From the NCBI GenBank assembly GCA_028699735.1, contig JAQVUB010000035.1, positions 1 to 11,734 of the forward strand: a stretch of DNA of 11,734 nucleotides, given 5' to 3'. The DNA is from Lentisphaeria bacterium (lineage in GTDB: Bacteria > Verrucomicrobiota > Lentisphaeria > Oligosphaerales > Oligosphaeraceae). The position numbers and the translations under genes were made by a program. Below, piece after piece: positions 1 to 6,805 of this stretch; positions within the stretch are counted from its first letter, which is position 1, and every line of letters begins with the position of its first letter. A model generated the notes under the pieces. The model ran no database searches. It saw only the letters and a program-made list of their open reading frames with translations, and was not told where the DNA came from.

Positions 1-821
1 ACAACGCCAGTGGAATTGTCATCACTGAGCGGTTCGTAAAGGTGTGCCATCAGCCAGAATTCCTTCTTCTGGCGGCCTGGAATCAGTGCTGTAACCCCCG
101 GAATGCTTCCCGGATAGCGTCGTCCGTCACATTCCACCAGAGCAGTGACTTCGCCGATATCCGCAGCCTGGCGCAACTGCTCCCCCACTGCAGCAGTAAC
201 ACTGAAGCAGACAAAAGGCCGATCGCCTTCGATGACATGCCAATTCATCCCTTCCGTGCAGGCATTGATCCAGCCAATCGCCTCCGGAGCCTGGGCACGA
301 CAGGATTGCGCATAATAATCGCTGATCAGCCCAAGTGCTCCAAGGTCCAGGGCAGGTTTCAAAATGCCGGATCCCGGTGCGGTTGATGGAGCGCAGACGA
401 CCAGTGCCCCGCTAGCTTCTTCGCCTGCAAAGAGCTGCGCTTCCGTGATAATCCTTACGATCCGTTTCCCTTCCGGTATGGCGACAGAGCCTTTGACCAG
501 ATGAAAAGGATGACGCTGAACATCGGCAATGACCGGCTCGGCAAAAGCAAGCGGGCTTTTCCGAATGGTCAGCTTGCCGATCGTGGCATCCCAGGCAAGG
601 GGCATGCATTTGTCTTGATAAACCGTTTTGCCATCGGCGGGAAATAAAATCATCTCCGCATTTTCAAGTCCGGCTTTACGCAGCAATTCAAGGGTATATT
701 CCGCCGCCGCCAGATGCGAAGTCGAGGTCTGCGGTAATTCCTTCCGCCAAAGATTTTCAATCCCGTTATAAAGACGGTTCCGGTCAACACAACGCAACAA
801 CTTCGTAAACAACTCGTTCAT
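1..821 (-). CDS. M28-like zinc aminopeptidase, N-terminal part (partial)
   Basis: Reading the minus strand from the ATG at 821 gives 273 open codons that run off the left edge, so the 3' part is missing. Residues 1-90 look like the start of an exopeptidase domain (MNELFTKLLRCVDRNRLYNG). Residues about 95-230 resemble a PA-like insert (GALVVCAPSTAPGSGIL at 138-154). The last visible stretch, FWLMAHLYEPLSDDNSTGVV (255-274), matches the first zinc-binding block of M28/DUF4910-type aminopeptidases: H260 and D268 are the probable ligands, followed by the typical DNxxG. No signal peptide is visible, so a cytoplasmic protein is likely. The start has only a weak purine-rich ribosome site (AAAGAAAG), but no better ATG lies upstream. 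The gene is divergent from the epimerase gene across a 529-bp gap. Family-level assignment is fairly firm; the substrate is unknown and the remaining metal ligands lie outside the window. Confidence 0.8.
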   Translation of the reverse strand, partial: MNELFTKLLRCVDRNRLYNGIENLWRKELPQTSTSHLAAAEYTLELLRKAGLENAEMILFPADGKTVYQDKCMPLAWDATIGKLTIRKSPLAFAEPVIADVQRHPFHLVKGSVAIPEGKRIVRIITEAQLFAGEEASGALVVCAPSTAPGSGILKPALDLGALGLISDYYAQSCRAQAPEAIGWINACTEGMNWHVIEGDRPFVCFSVTAAVGEQLRQAADIGEVTALVECDGRRYPGSIPGVTALIPGRQKKEFWLMAHLYEPLSDDNSTGV

Positions 822-877
822 TTTTCGCTTTCTTTTTTTGTGTCACCTTCTCTGCAACATTGAAATGAAACCTTGTC

Positions 878-905
878 AATATAAATTGCTTTTAAAATTC
901 ACCAA
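878..905 (-). promoter_or_regulatory. Weak candidate promoter for the M28-like gene
   Basis: On the minus strand TTGGTG (905-900) is followed after 16 nt by TATATT (883-878), giving a predicted start near 871 and a leader of about 50 nt before the ATG at 821. The match to the sigma-70 consensus is moderate. A perfect TTGACA lies at 879-874 but has no acceptable -10 partner. The tract is AT-rich, so chance matches are easy. Confidence 0.22.
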
Positions 906-946
906 ATGAACTGTTGATTTTCTTTGCATTCAGCATCCTGCCAGAG

Positions 947-1133
947 TAATGCGTCAGTTAAACTTGGTAACAGAGGAATTCTTTTTAACAACAAAAAGCA
1001 CGAAACGACCCGAAAAAATTTCATGGGAAACGGTTTTACTGGGGGAATTCATTGTTCATCCCATGAAATTTTTTCGGGTCGTTAGTGTCTTTCGTTGTAA
1101 AAAAAAACGCTGCACTCAGTTACTGACGGATAA
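947..1133. repeat. Full-length palindromic repeat element, copy A (187 bp)
   Basis: The outer ends are TAATGCGTCA (947-956) and TGACGGATAA (1124-1133), a terminal inverted repeat with 8 of 10 positions complementary. Inside are 48-nt arms at 980-1027 and 1060-1107, nearly perfect over the inner 25-30 nt (…CGACCCGAAAAAATT… against …AATTTTTTCGGGTCG…), around a 32-nt loop (1028-1059). Copy B at 4339-4527 has the same order: end, GGTAACAGAG, arm, 32-nt loop, arm, end. The element encodes no credible protein; a 69-codon frame through it is incidental. It lies between divergently transcribed genes. It may be a non-autonomous MITE/REP-like element; as RNA the arms could form a long hairpin. Confidence 0.85.
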
Positions 1134-1350
1134 CTCTTTTTGGACGGGGTTGTCTTAAAATCATCAAAAATCTCTTGCATTCACTGGGACGCACCGTTAG
1201 ATTAATGGGATCATGTCGACGTGAACTCATTGATTCTACTGGTGGAGAGGACAACGAATATTCGGCACCACCTGCGTACAGGAAACCTGCATGCGTCCCG
1301 GATGAAGTCGGTATTGCCGATATGCCTAGAACTGAAAAAGGATTGCAGCG
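1134..1350. other. Leader region upstream of the epimerase gene
   Basis: This is 217 bp between the palindromic element and the epimerase start. Apart from a promoter-like hexamer pair at 1175-1203 and the ribosome site at 1337-1341, I see no hairpin, riboswitch or convincing ORF. A 66-codon frame (1221-1421) overlaps the epimerase start and looks incidental. TTTTTGGACGGGG at 1137-1149 resembles TTTTGGACAGGGG at 2224-2236, next to the other plus-strand repeat copy. Confidence 0.5.
1175..1203 (+). promoter_or_regulatory. Candidate sigma-70-type promoter for the epimerase/esterase genes
   Basis: TTGCAT (1175-1180), a 17-nt spacer and TAGATT (1198-1203) fit the -35/-10 layout with four of six consensus bases in each box. 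The predicted transcription start near 1210 would leave a leader of about 140 nt before the ATG at 1351. A second TTGCAT with 17-nt spacing at 924-952 ends inside the repeat element and is weaker. Confidence 0.35.
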
Positions 1351-2139
1351 ATGAAACGTTTAAAAATTGGGATCTGCGGCAATGCATCAAAGGCCGGCCT
1401 TTATGCGGAGGCCGGATTTGATTATATGGAGATTAGTGTGGCAGGGGAACTCATGCCGGAAAAGCCCGCATCAGAATTTGCAGGGGTACTGCATGATATT
1501 CGTTCCTCTTCCATGCCCTGCTGTTGTGCCAATGGCTTTCTGCCCCCTGACCTGAAAGTTTGTGGTAGCGAGATTAATCGCAAACGATGGATTTCCTATG
1601 CTGAAATTGCCTTTAGCCGGGCAGTGCAAGCCGGTGTGGATACGATTGTGTTTGGCTCCGGAGGAGCAAGAAGGTGCCCTGAGGGATTTTCTGCTGCAAG
1701 TGCGTCAGAGCAAATTCTGGACTTTTTATTGACCATTGCTCCCCTGGCAGAAAAACATGGAGTCACTCTGGTGATCGAACCGTTGCGTAAAAAGGAGTGC
1801 AATATGCTGACCAGCGTCGCAACTGCATCGACTCTTGTTTCACGGGTCAATCACCCTAATATCCGTCTGCTGGTTGATTCCTTCCATTTTCTTACGGATG
1901 ATCTCGACACAGAGGGCTTGGTTTGGAGTCTGCCGTTGATCACACATGCTCATGTTGCAACAGTGCCAAGCCGACGAGTACCCGGCTTTGAAGAATGTGG
2001 CCTGACACAATTTCTGGAAATCCTTAAAAAGGGAGGATACCAGGGAAGGATATCGTTCGAAGGAAGCATTGATGACTTCAAAACCGATGCGGAAAAATGC
2101 CTCTCTTTTCTTCGCAACAGCTGGGATGCCATTCCATAA
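1351..2139 (+). CDS. Sugar epimerase/isomerase, D-tagatose/D-psicose 3-epimerase type (xylose-isomerase-like TIM barrel)
   Basis: The 262-residue protein has the length and layout of the AP-endonuclease-2/xylose-isomerase-like TIM-barrel family, cytoplasmic metal-dependent enzymes that interconvert ketoses or hydroxy-carbonyl compounds. The expected active-site set is visible: E143 in VIEPLRKKE with E149 six residues later, D176 and H179 in LLVDSFH, H201 in HAHVA, R208 in the SRRVPG motif, and E237 in ISFEGS. This E-D-H-E metal set plus Glu/His/Arg follows the spacing I recall for D-psicose 3-epimerase (E150, E156, D183, H186, H209, R215, E244). A CCC triplet at 57-59 is unusual. The start has AAGGA (1337-1341) 9 nt upstream. 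The esterase gene follows 158 bp downstream on the same strand. The exact sugar is not determined; hydroxypyruvate isomerase or inosose dehydratase-type activity are alternatives. Confidence 0.85.
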   Translation: MKRLKIGICGNASKAGLYAEAGFDYMEISVAGELMPEKPASEFAGVLHDIRSSSMPCCCANGFLPPDLKVCGSEINRKRWISYAEIAFSRAVQAGVDTIVFGSGGARRCPEGFSAASASEQILDFLLTIAPLAEKHGVTLVIEPLRKKECNMLTSVATASTLVSRVNHPNIRLLVDSFHFLTDDLDTEGLVWSLPLITHAHVATVPSRRVPGFEECGLTQFLEILKKGGYQGRISFEGSIDDFKTDAEKCLSFLRNSWDAIP

Positions 2140-2170
2140 ACAAAGCAACTTCGCGGTTTTGCAATACCAT

Positions 2171-2236
2171 GCCCCATGATAAAAAAGTTTGTGCTTTTTC
2201 GTGCCTTTCGTGGTTAAAAAACCTTTTGGACAGGGG
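2171..2236. repeat. Half-copy of the palindromic repeat (right arm only)
   Basis: Starting at CCCCATGAT, the tract reads as a right arm of the palindromic family: GTGCTTTTTCGTGCCTTTCG (2191-2210), then TGGTTAAAAAACC and TTTTGGACAGGGG (2224-2236). Copies A and B have the same order from their loop-side CCATGA through TTTTTTCG and TTTCGTTGTAAAA. No complementary left arm precedes it, so it cannot form the long hairpin. It fills much of the 158-bp gap between the epimerase and esterase genes. Confidence 0.65.
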
Positions 2237-2297
2237 ATATCCGCAATGGGCCAAAAGCCTGTGAATTCAAGTTATAAAAATTCGGAGGAGCTGACCG

Positions 2298-3080
2298 ATG
2301 CAATACGAGGAAATTCCACTTTGGACGAAACTTGCAAATGACTCCGTACTCAAGCGCTTTCAGCCCCCGGATCGGGTTGCCCGCCCGGGTCTTCTGGTCG
2401 TTCCCGGCGGGGGCTATGGAGGGGTTTGTGAGTCAACAGAGGGGCATCCTGTTGCCGAGCACTTTGCCGGACTTGGCTTTCAGGTATTTCAGCTGAAGTA
2501 CCGGGTTCACCCGAACCTGTATCCGGCTCCCCAGCAGGATTTAGCGCGAGCCATTCGCCTGATCCGGCGGCATGCGGACGCCTGGCAGGTACTCCCGGGG
2601 CAGCTGGCTATCTGTGGTTTTTCAGCGGGCGGACATCTGAGTGCCTGTGCAGGCACAATTTCTGCAGAGCTTCCGACTCAGGATGGGGATCATACCGATA
2701 CCGAAAGCGCCCGTCCGGATGCATTGATTCTTTGTTATCCGGTCATCTCCTTCGGTCCGTTTGCTCATATTGGCAGCGGAAAAAATTTGCTGGGAGAGCG
2801 TTTTGATGAGCTGGCAGCAACCTTTTCACTGGAGAATCAGGTGACATCGGATACCCCGCCGGCGTTTCTCTGGCATACGATTGAAGATCAGGGGGTACCC
2901 TGGCAAAACAGCCTGTTGTTTGCGGAAGCCATGGTCAAACAAAATCGCCCCTGCGAACTGCATCTTTTTCCCAGTGGCCGGCACGGCATGCAACTGGGAT
3001 ATGGCAGGAAAGATATCGGCCTGTGGCCGCAAATGGCCCTGAATTTCCTCTGTTCCACCTGCGGTTTCACGCTAAGCTGA
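2298..3080 (+). CDS. Alpha/beta-hydrolase esterase (BD-FAE / acetyl-xylan-esterase-like)
   Basis: This 260-residue serine hydrolase has all its family signatures: the oxyanion-hole loop PGGGYGG at 36-42, the nucleophile elbow GFSAGGH with Ser109, the acid residue Asp197 in TIEDQGVPWQNS, and His229 in SGRHGMQLG. The phrases 'VVPGGGYGGVCESTEGHPVA' and 'ED-VP-NS' are typical of cytoplasmic or periplasmic acetyl-esterases that remove acyl groups from plant or host glycans. No signal peptide is visible, so it probably acts on imported oligosaccharides. The start is supported by a strong GGAGGAG (2284-2290) 7 nt before the ATG. It follows the epimerase gene with a repeat fragment in between and may share its transcript. 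It ends 27 bp from the convergent PMI-like gene with no terminator hairpin visible. The fold and triad are firm; the substrate is inferred. Confidence 0.88.
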   Translation: MQYEEIPLWTKLANDSVLKRFQPPDRVARPGLLVVPGGGYGGVCESTEGHPVAEHFAGLGFQVFQLKYRVHPNLYPAPQQDLARAIRLIRRHADAWQVLPGQLAICGFSAGGHLSACAGTISAELPTQDGDHTDTESARPDALILCYPVISFGPFAHIGSGKNLLGERFDELAATFSLENQVTSDTPPAFLWHTIEDQGVPWQNSLLFAEAMVKQNRPCELHLFPSGRHGMQLGYGRKDIGLWPQMALNFLCSTCGFTLS

Positions 3081-3107
3081 CTTCATCCTTTCGTTGTTAA
3101 ACTGGAA

Positions 3108-4319
3108 TTATTTTGCAGGCAGCAGCTCCGGATTTGCCGGTCCGAAATGTTTCAGCATAACGATCGGGTCGGTATCGGATGCATTGGTAATTTGCACCCC
3201 ATTTTTTGCAGCTGTTTCGGAGACAAAATATTCATCGCTGGTGAGTTGGCCATAGCGGATCAGAGCCGGTGTTTCCAGTTTATGCTGGTTGATGCTGCCA
3301 AATCCCTGCACCATAATCAGCCCATAAGCCGCGGCATCCCGGATGCATACACTACGCCCTGGAAGAACCGTCAATTCCTTCGCCGATACCGCCTCAGACC
3401 GGTAACAAATCCAATATTCGAGAAAACCATCCTCGCGCATTTCGGCTTCAGGGCGTACCGGAATCGGCGCCATAAAACGGTGTTTGGCGAATTCCGGATC
3501 GACATTCAGTTCCCAGTCAATGACTTCGAGCAGGTAATCCACATTTCCAATACGGTCGGGAGGACAATCCTTCCACAGCAGGCTTGATGGCACAATCTGA
3601 TCATCCACCAGGCTTTGATACATCGCGTAGACGTCGCTGGCAAACTGCGGTTCATAGGTGCACAGGCTGCCAGGAGCATGAAGAACGCCTGGCGGTACAT
3701 CCCAGCCGGTGCCGGGAGCCAGACGGTATGCGCTGGACAGATTGGTGATCTTGTTGTCCCCCTTGCTGAAATCGGTCAGGCATTGGCGCACCTGTTCACG
3801 GGTCGTTCCTGGCAACAGTCCGAAAAAAGTATAGGGAAAATGTCCGCCATGATTATTTAACTGCGGCGGGAAAAAGTAGCATTCGGGTTTACCGTGCCGG
3901 CCCACCAGTCTGGCATGTTCCTCGCGATGATGGATGTGATGTGGAAGCGGCCCCAGATTGTCGAAGAATTTTGAATAGACCGGCCAGGCGTGATATTCAT
4001 TCCAAAGACGTTCGCCAACCAGCTCAGCACCCAGTTCATCGACGCAATCAGTCAGCGGAACAAGCTTACCGTTTCCGGCAACCAGATGGCTGATGCCCTC
4101 GTTTTTTCCAGTCAGAGGACCATTGTCCGCCGGTGTTGTGCTGCTTAGCCAGCGTTCATCAATGCCGCCGCGTTCGCCGCCGAGCGCGTAATAATCATCC
4201 GGATGCAGTTTGATGCGCCGCCCTGGTATGCAGAAGGAACGTGGCACCCAGTTCGGGGCCAGACGTAAAATTCCCTTTCCATCGGCAAAAGTCTTACGGA
4301 TTGTTTGAGCCTGTGACAT
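3108..4319 (-). CDS. Mannose-6-phosphate-isomerase-like double-cupin protein
   Basis: The 403-residue protein resembles class I phosphomannose isomerases but is not a standard ManA. HHIHHREEH (127-135) is followed by GKPECYF (143-149), matching the PMI metal block QxH…KPE. VPPGVLHAPGS (208-218) matches the later metal histidine block. Candidate metal ligands by alignment from memory are H128, H130, E146 and H214. H128 would replace the usual Gln. A second cupin-like half follows (about 290-400: PGRSVCIRDAAAYGLIMVQGFGSI). There is no signal peptide. The start has AAGGAG 7 nt upstream. The gene lies downstream of the GHL6 gene on the same strand, with palindromic element B between. It probably isomerises an aldose/ketose, possibly unphosphorylated, released by the neighbouring enzymes; this is inference. 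Sequence-level family membership is good; the activity is uncertain. Confidence 0.75.
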   Translation of the reverse strand: MSQAQTIRKTFADGKGILRLAPNWVPRSFCIPGRRIKLHPDDYYALGGERGGIDERWLSSTTPADNGPLTGKNEGISHLVAGNGKLVPLTDCVDELGAELVGERLWNEYHAWPVYSKFFDNLGPLPHHIHHREEHARLVGRHGKPECYFFPPQLNNHGGHFPYTFFGLLPGTTREQVRQCLTDFSKGDNKITNLSSAYRLAPGTGWDVPPGVLHAPGSLCTYEPQFASDVYAMYQSLVDDQIVPSSLLWKDCPPDRIGNVDYLLEVIDWELNVDPEFAKHRFMAPIPVRPEAEMREDGFLEYWICYRSEAVSAKELTVLPGRSVCIRDAAAYGLIMVQGFGSINQHKLETPALIRYGQLTSDEYFVSETAAKNGVQITNASDTDPIVMLKHFGPANPELLPAK

Positions 4320-4338
4320 ACGTTTTCTCCTTTTTTCG

Positions 4339-4527
4339 TAATGCGTCAGATGATTCCAGGTAACAGAGATTCTTTTTTAACAACGAAATACACGAACCGA
4401 CACGAAAAAAATCATGGCAAGTCCCACACATGAAAGAAGTTACCGCCACGGCCATGATTTTTTTCGTGTCGGTTCGTGTTTTTTCGTTGTAAAAAAAATC
4501 CTGCCACCCGGCTTCAGTGACGCATTA
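4339..4527. repeat. Full-length palindromic repeat element, copy B (189 bp)
   Basis: Perfect 10-bp terminal inverted repeats, TAATGCGTCA (4339-4348) and TGACGCATTA (4518-4527), enclose 48-nt arms at 4371-4418 and 4451-4498. The inner 28 nt of the arms are perfectly complementary (ACACGAACCGACACGAAAAA… against …TTTTTCGTGTCGGTTCGTGT). The loop (4419-4450) is 32 nt, the same length as in copy A but unrelated in sequence. The element begins 19 bp upstream of the PMI-like start codon and ends 7 bp past the GHL6 stop codon, so it fills that gap almost exactly. If transcribed it would form a long hairpin between the two coding regions and could uncouple their expression. Confidence 0.9.
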
Positions 4528-4534
4528 GCTTATT

Positions 4535-6580
4535 TCAGTAATGGAGTTCAAACAGTTCCCCGTCATCGAGACGGGGAATTTCAAAAGTTATCAGGGCGTT
4601 GTTCTCTGTAAACTTCATGGAACCGTTATCGGAAGCACGAATGCAGCTGCGGAGGCGTTTTGCCTCCGGCAGGCGGAAGGTCAGGCGAAGATCATGCAAG
4701 GGGATATTGGGCAGTTCATCCTGGTAATTGACAATTCCCAGAATCAGGCACTGCTCCGTTGCGCTTTGCAGAAGCGTCAGCTCCGTGGAGGCAGGAAGGT
4801 TTTCGCTGTTGACGACAAAGGCGGGCAAGTTTCTTTGCAGAAAATCCCCGGCAAATTTCTGCTGGCTCCAGTTTCGGATTCCCAGCACGTTGGAATAAAA
4901 CCAGAAACACTTTCCCCTGCCCCAAACATTTTCGCTCATCCCCGCAAACTCTGTCGTTTTGCCAGGCGGATTGGAATGAATGGACGCATAATGTTGGGCA
5001 TCATTCACCGGGAAATCCGGCAGATTCACAGGGGCGTGCACGGTGGCAGTCGTGCTCATGGCAAGCGGGCAAACACCATTGGCAGACAGCATTTCACCAG
5101 GCAGAGCCAGATAACTGCAGCTTCCCGTATCTTTACCGGAGGCCTGTACTCCGAAGACATCCGCCAGATAAAAATCCCTCAAATGATCCTGTTTGCGGAT
5201 GTGACGGGAGGTGTTGCCGGTGGCGATCAGCAGTCCTCCCCCGGCAGTGAATTGCCGGAATTTCTCATACTCGCTTTCCTCCAGGAAATCCGCATTAGCA
5301 GTGATCAGAGCTTTCAGCCCGCCGTAATTGTCCGTTCTTTCGGTGATCATACGGTATGGGATATGCAAGCTTTGCAGGAGACTAGTAATCCCCAGCAATT
5401 CTTCGATGACCGGATCGTGACGCTGCCCCATGTTTCCCTCAAAATCTGCAACCTGCTGCAAGCTCATGCCATTGCGATTACGGTCAACGCAGCTTCTCGT
5501 CGAAAAATAGACGCCGACCTCGCCGGCAGGAACGGGCCGGTGCCTGGCAACCAGATTTTTGAAGGGCTTCAGGCGTTGATTCAAAGCCTGAAGGCGATCA
5601 TAAAAAGCTTCTTCGAGGGTGCCGTCTGGATTGATTGCATCGATAAAGAAATACGCTCCGGCATTTGCCAGTGTTGTCAGTGCATGCAGGTAAAGCTCAT
5701 CGTCGGATTTGCTTGAGGTATGATCATTCAGATTGACACAGCGCGAGGTCATGAACTCATAAGGCATCTGCGTGGAATAGCCGGCAAAAACTTTCACCCC
5801 AAGACGCTGCTGATTCTTGCCCCCATAAAAATCGCCGGAGGCATAGTCGGATGCTTCCGCGATTCCGGCACTCTGACCGAGCAGCCAGCCATGCAGAACC
5901 GGTGAAAACTGGTGGGTGACCGATATCTCCGGCCGGGCAGCACGTGCTGTCGCAGTCAGCTTCTCCGCAAATTCTGACAAGCTATCTTCCCGAAATTCCT
6001 GAAATCTGCGCCAGAGGGCACTGTCCCAGTCCAGCGTGCCGGGAATTTCTGCTCCTGTGAGCTGCCGGAATGCATTTTTACAGGCATCGCAGCAGCACAC
6101 CATCGGCCAGAAGGTCATGTCGATAAACAGCCCGGCGATCGGATAACGCACAATTTCCAGGATTTGCTGTTGGAAGAACTGGACAATTTCAGGGTGATTG
6201 GGACAGGAATAGTGATAACGCCCGGAATGGGTCATTCCATTGCTGTCGCGCATCCTGCATGCCGGGAATCGGCTCGCCGAATCATTGTGATAATTAACCG
6301 TATAATAGGCTACCGGGACGATGCCGGAGGCCTGCAACCCGCTGACCGTGTCGGCAAAGATATTGCGTCCCTTGAGTCCCTCATGCATATGCCCGAATTG
6401 TGTGGGATAGTAGCAGTTCCCATTGTGATCACAGGCATAGACCATTGCCGAATCGACACCGGATTTCCTTACCAGACGGACATATTCGGCAGGATCAAAA
6501 CGGCTCATGTACCGGGGAAGCTGATCCGTAATGTGATTGTCTATCAGTAAGCGGGAATAGCATTTTTCAATCCAAGACAT
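4535..6580 (-). CDS. GHL6-type glycoside hydrolase with GATase-like (beta-galactosidase trimerisation-like) domain
   Basis: The 681-residue protein opens with a TIM barrel of the 'hypothetical glycosyl hydrolase 6' / alpha-fucosidase-like kind: WIEKCYSRLLIDNHITDQ, GVDSAMVYACDHNGNCYYPT (41-60), RMRDSNG (109-115) and SCPNHPE (125-131). GLFIDMTFWPMVCCCDACK (150-168) holds D154, the likely counterpart of the catalytic Asp, and the cysteine cluster common in this family. Residues about 350-470 look like the class-I-glutamine-amidotransferase-like domain of GH42-type enzymes (EVGVYFSTRS … LKALITANADFLEESEY … GGGLLIATG); a beta-sandwich-like tail follows. No signal peptide is seen, so intracellular action on oligosaccharides is likely. 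I prefer the ATG at 6580 over the in-frame ATG at 6613. AGGTGA stands 4 nt before 6580, while the longer version begins in the repeat-derived region and adds residues without family similarity. It is divergent from the AraC gene. The substrate is unknown. Confidence 0.82.
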   Translation of the reverse strand: MSWIEKCYSRLLIDNHITDQLPRYMSRFDPAEYVRLVRKSGVDSAMVYACDHNGNCYYPTQFGHMHEGLKGRNIFADTVSGLQASGIVPVAYYTVNYHNDSASRFPACRMRDSNGMTHSGRYHYSCPNHPEIVQFFQQQILEIVRYPIAGLFIDMTFWPMVCCCDACKNAFRQLTGAEIPGTLDWDSALWRRFQEFREDSLSEFAEKLTATARAARPEISVTHQFSPVLHGWLLGQSAGIAEASDYASGDFYGGKNQQRLGVKVFAGYSTQMPYEFMTSRCVNLNDHTSSKSDDELYLHALTTLANAGAYFFIDAINPDGTLEEAFYDRLQALNQRLKPFKNLVARHRPVPAGEVGVYFSTRSCVDRNRNGMSLQQVADFEGNMGQRHDPVIEELLGITSLLQSLHIPYRMITERTDNYGGLKALITANADFLEESEYEKFRQFTAGGGLLIATGNTSRHIRKQDHLRDFYLADVFGVQASGKDTGSCSYLALPGEMLSANGVCPLAMSTTATVHAPVNLPDFPVNDAQHYASIHSNPPGKTTEFAGMSENVWGRGKCFWFYSNVLGIRNWSQQKFAGDFLQRNLPAFVVNSENLPASTELTLLQSATEQCLILGIVNYQDELPNIPLHDLRLTFRLPEAKRLRSCIRASDNGSMKFTENNALITFEIPRLDDGELFELHY

Positions 6581-6652
6581 GCACTCACCTGCTAGTAAAT
6601 AGAGAACGTCCAAAAAAGTTGTTTAACCACGGAATACACGGAATACTTGGGG

Positions 6653-6673
6653 TGGGCTGGCGCCCACAGCCCA
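6653..6673. other. Small GC-rich hairpin
   Basis: TGGGCTG (6653-6659) and CAGCCCA (6667-6673) are perfect inverted repeats around the 7-nt loop GCGCCCA. No T-run follows on either strand, so a classical intrinsic terminator is unlikely. It belongs to the composite repeat block. Confidence 0.55.
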
Positions 6674-6718
6674 TAGTTATCAGCTGTCAGCTGTCAGCCT
6701 GTCCATCAAAGTCAATTG

Positions 6719-6805
6719 TCCATCGTCTACGTCCATAGGGTCCATACGGTCCATAGGGTCCATAAGGTCTATCGTCTATCGTCCATCGTCTATCGTCCAT
6801 CGTCC
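6719..6805. repeat. Tandem array of TCCATAGGG (9-mer) and TCYATCG (7-mer) units
   Basis: Four 9-bp units (TCCATAGGG, TCCATACGG, TCCATAGGG, TCCATAAGG; 6732-6767) run directly into five 7-bp units (TCTATCG, TCTATCG, TCCATCG, TCTATCG, TCCATCG; 6768-6802). A partial unit ends at 6805 and related units precede at 6719-6731. All share TCYAT. Both unit sizes follow one another without a break, which suggests growth by slippage from a common TCCAT core. No coding function is evident. Confidence 0.88.

Noticed and set aside
42..386. A 114-codon frame on the plus strand at the left edge
   Set aside because: It is antisense to the M28-like peptidase, whose own reading frame is continuous and carries a metal-site motif.
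949..1158. A 69-codon frame through palindromic element A
   Set aside because: It is made almost entirely of the inverted-repeat arms and has no ribosome site.
3081..3107. Terminator between the convergent esterase and PMI-like genes
   Set aside because: The 27-bp gap contains TTTCGTTGTTAAA, perhaps a tiny repeat remnant, but no complementary arm, so no hairpin forms.
947..4527. Composite transposon bounded by the two palindromic elements
   Set aside because: The copies flank ordinary metabolic genes, no transposase lies between them, and no target duplication outside the pair was seen.
4541..5716. A 391-codon open frame on the plus strand
   Set aside because: It lies wholly opposite the GHL6 gene, shows no recognisable domain, and its Gln/Ile/His-rich composition is that of an antisense shadow.
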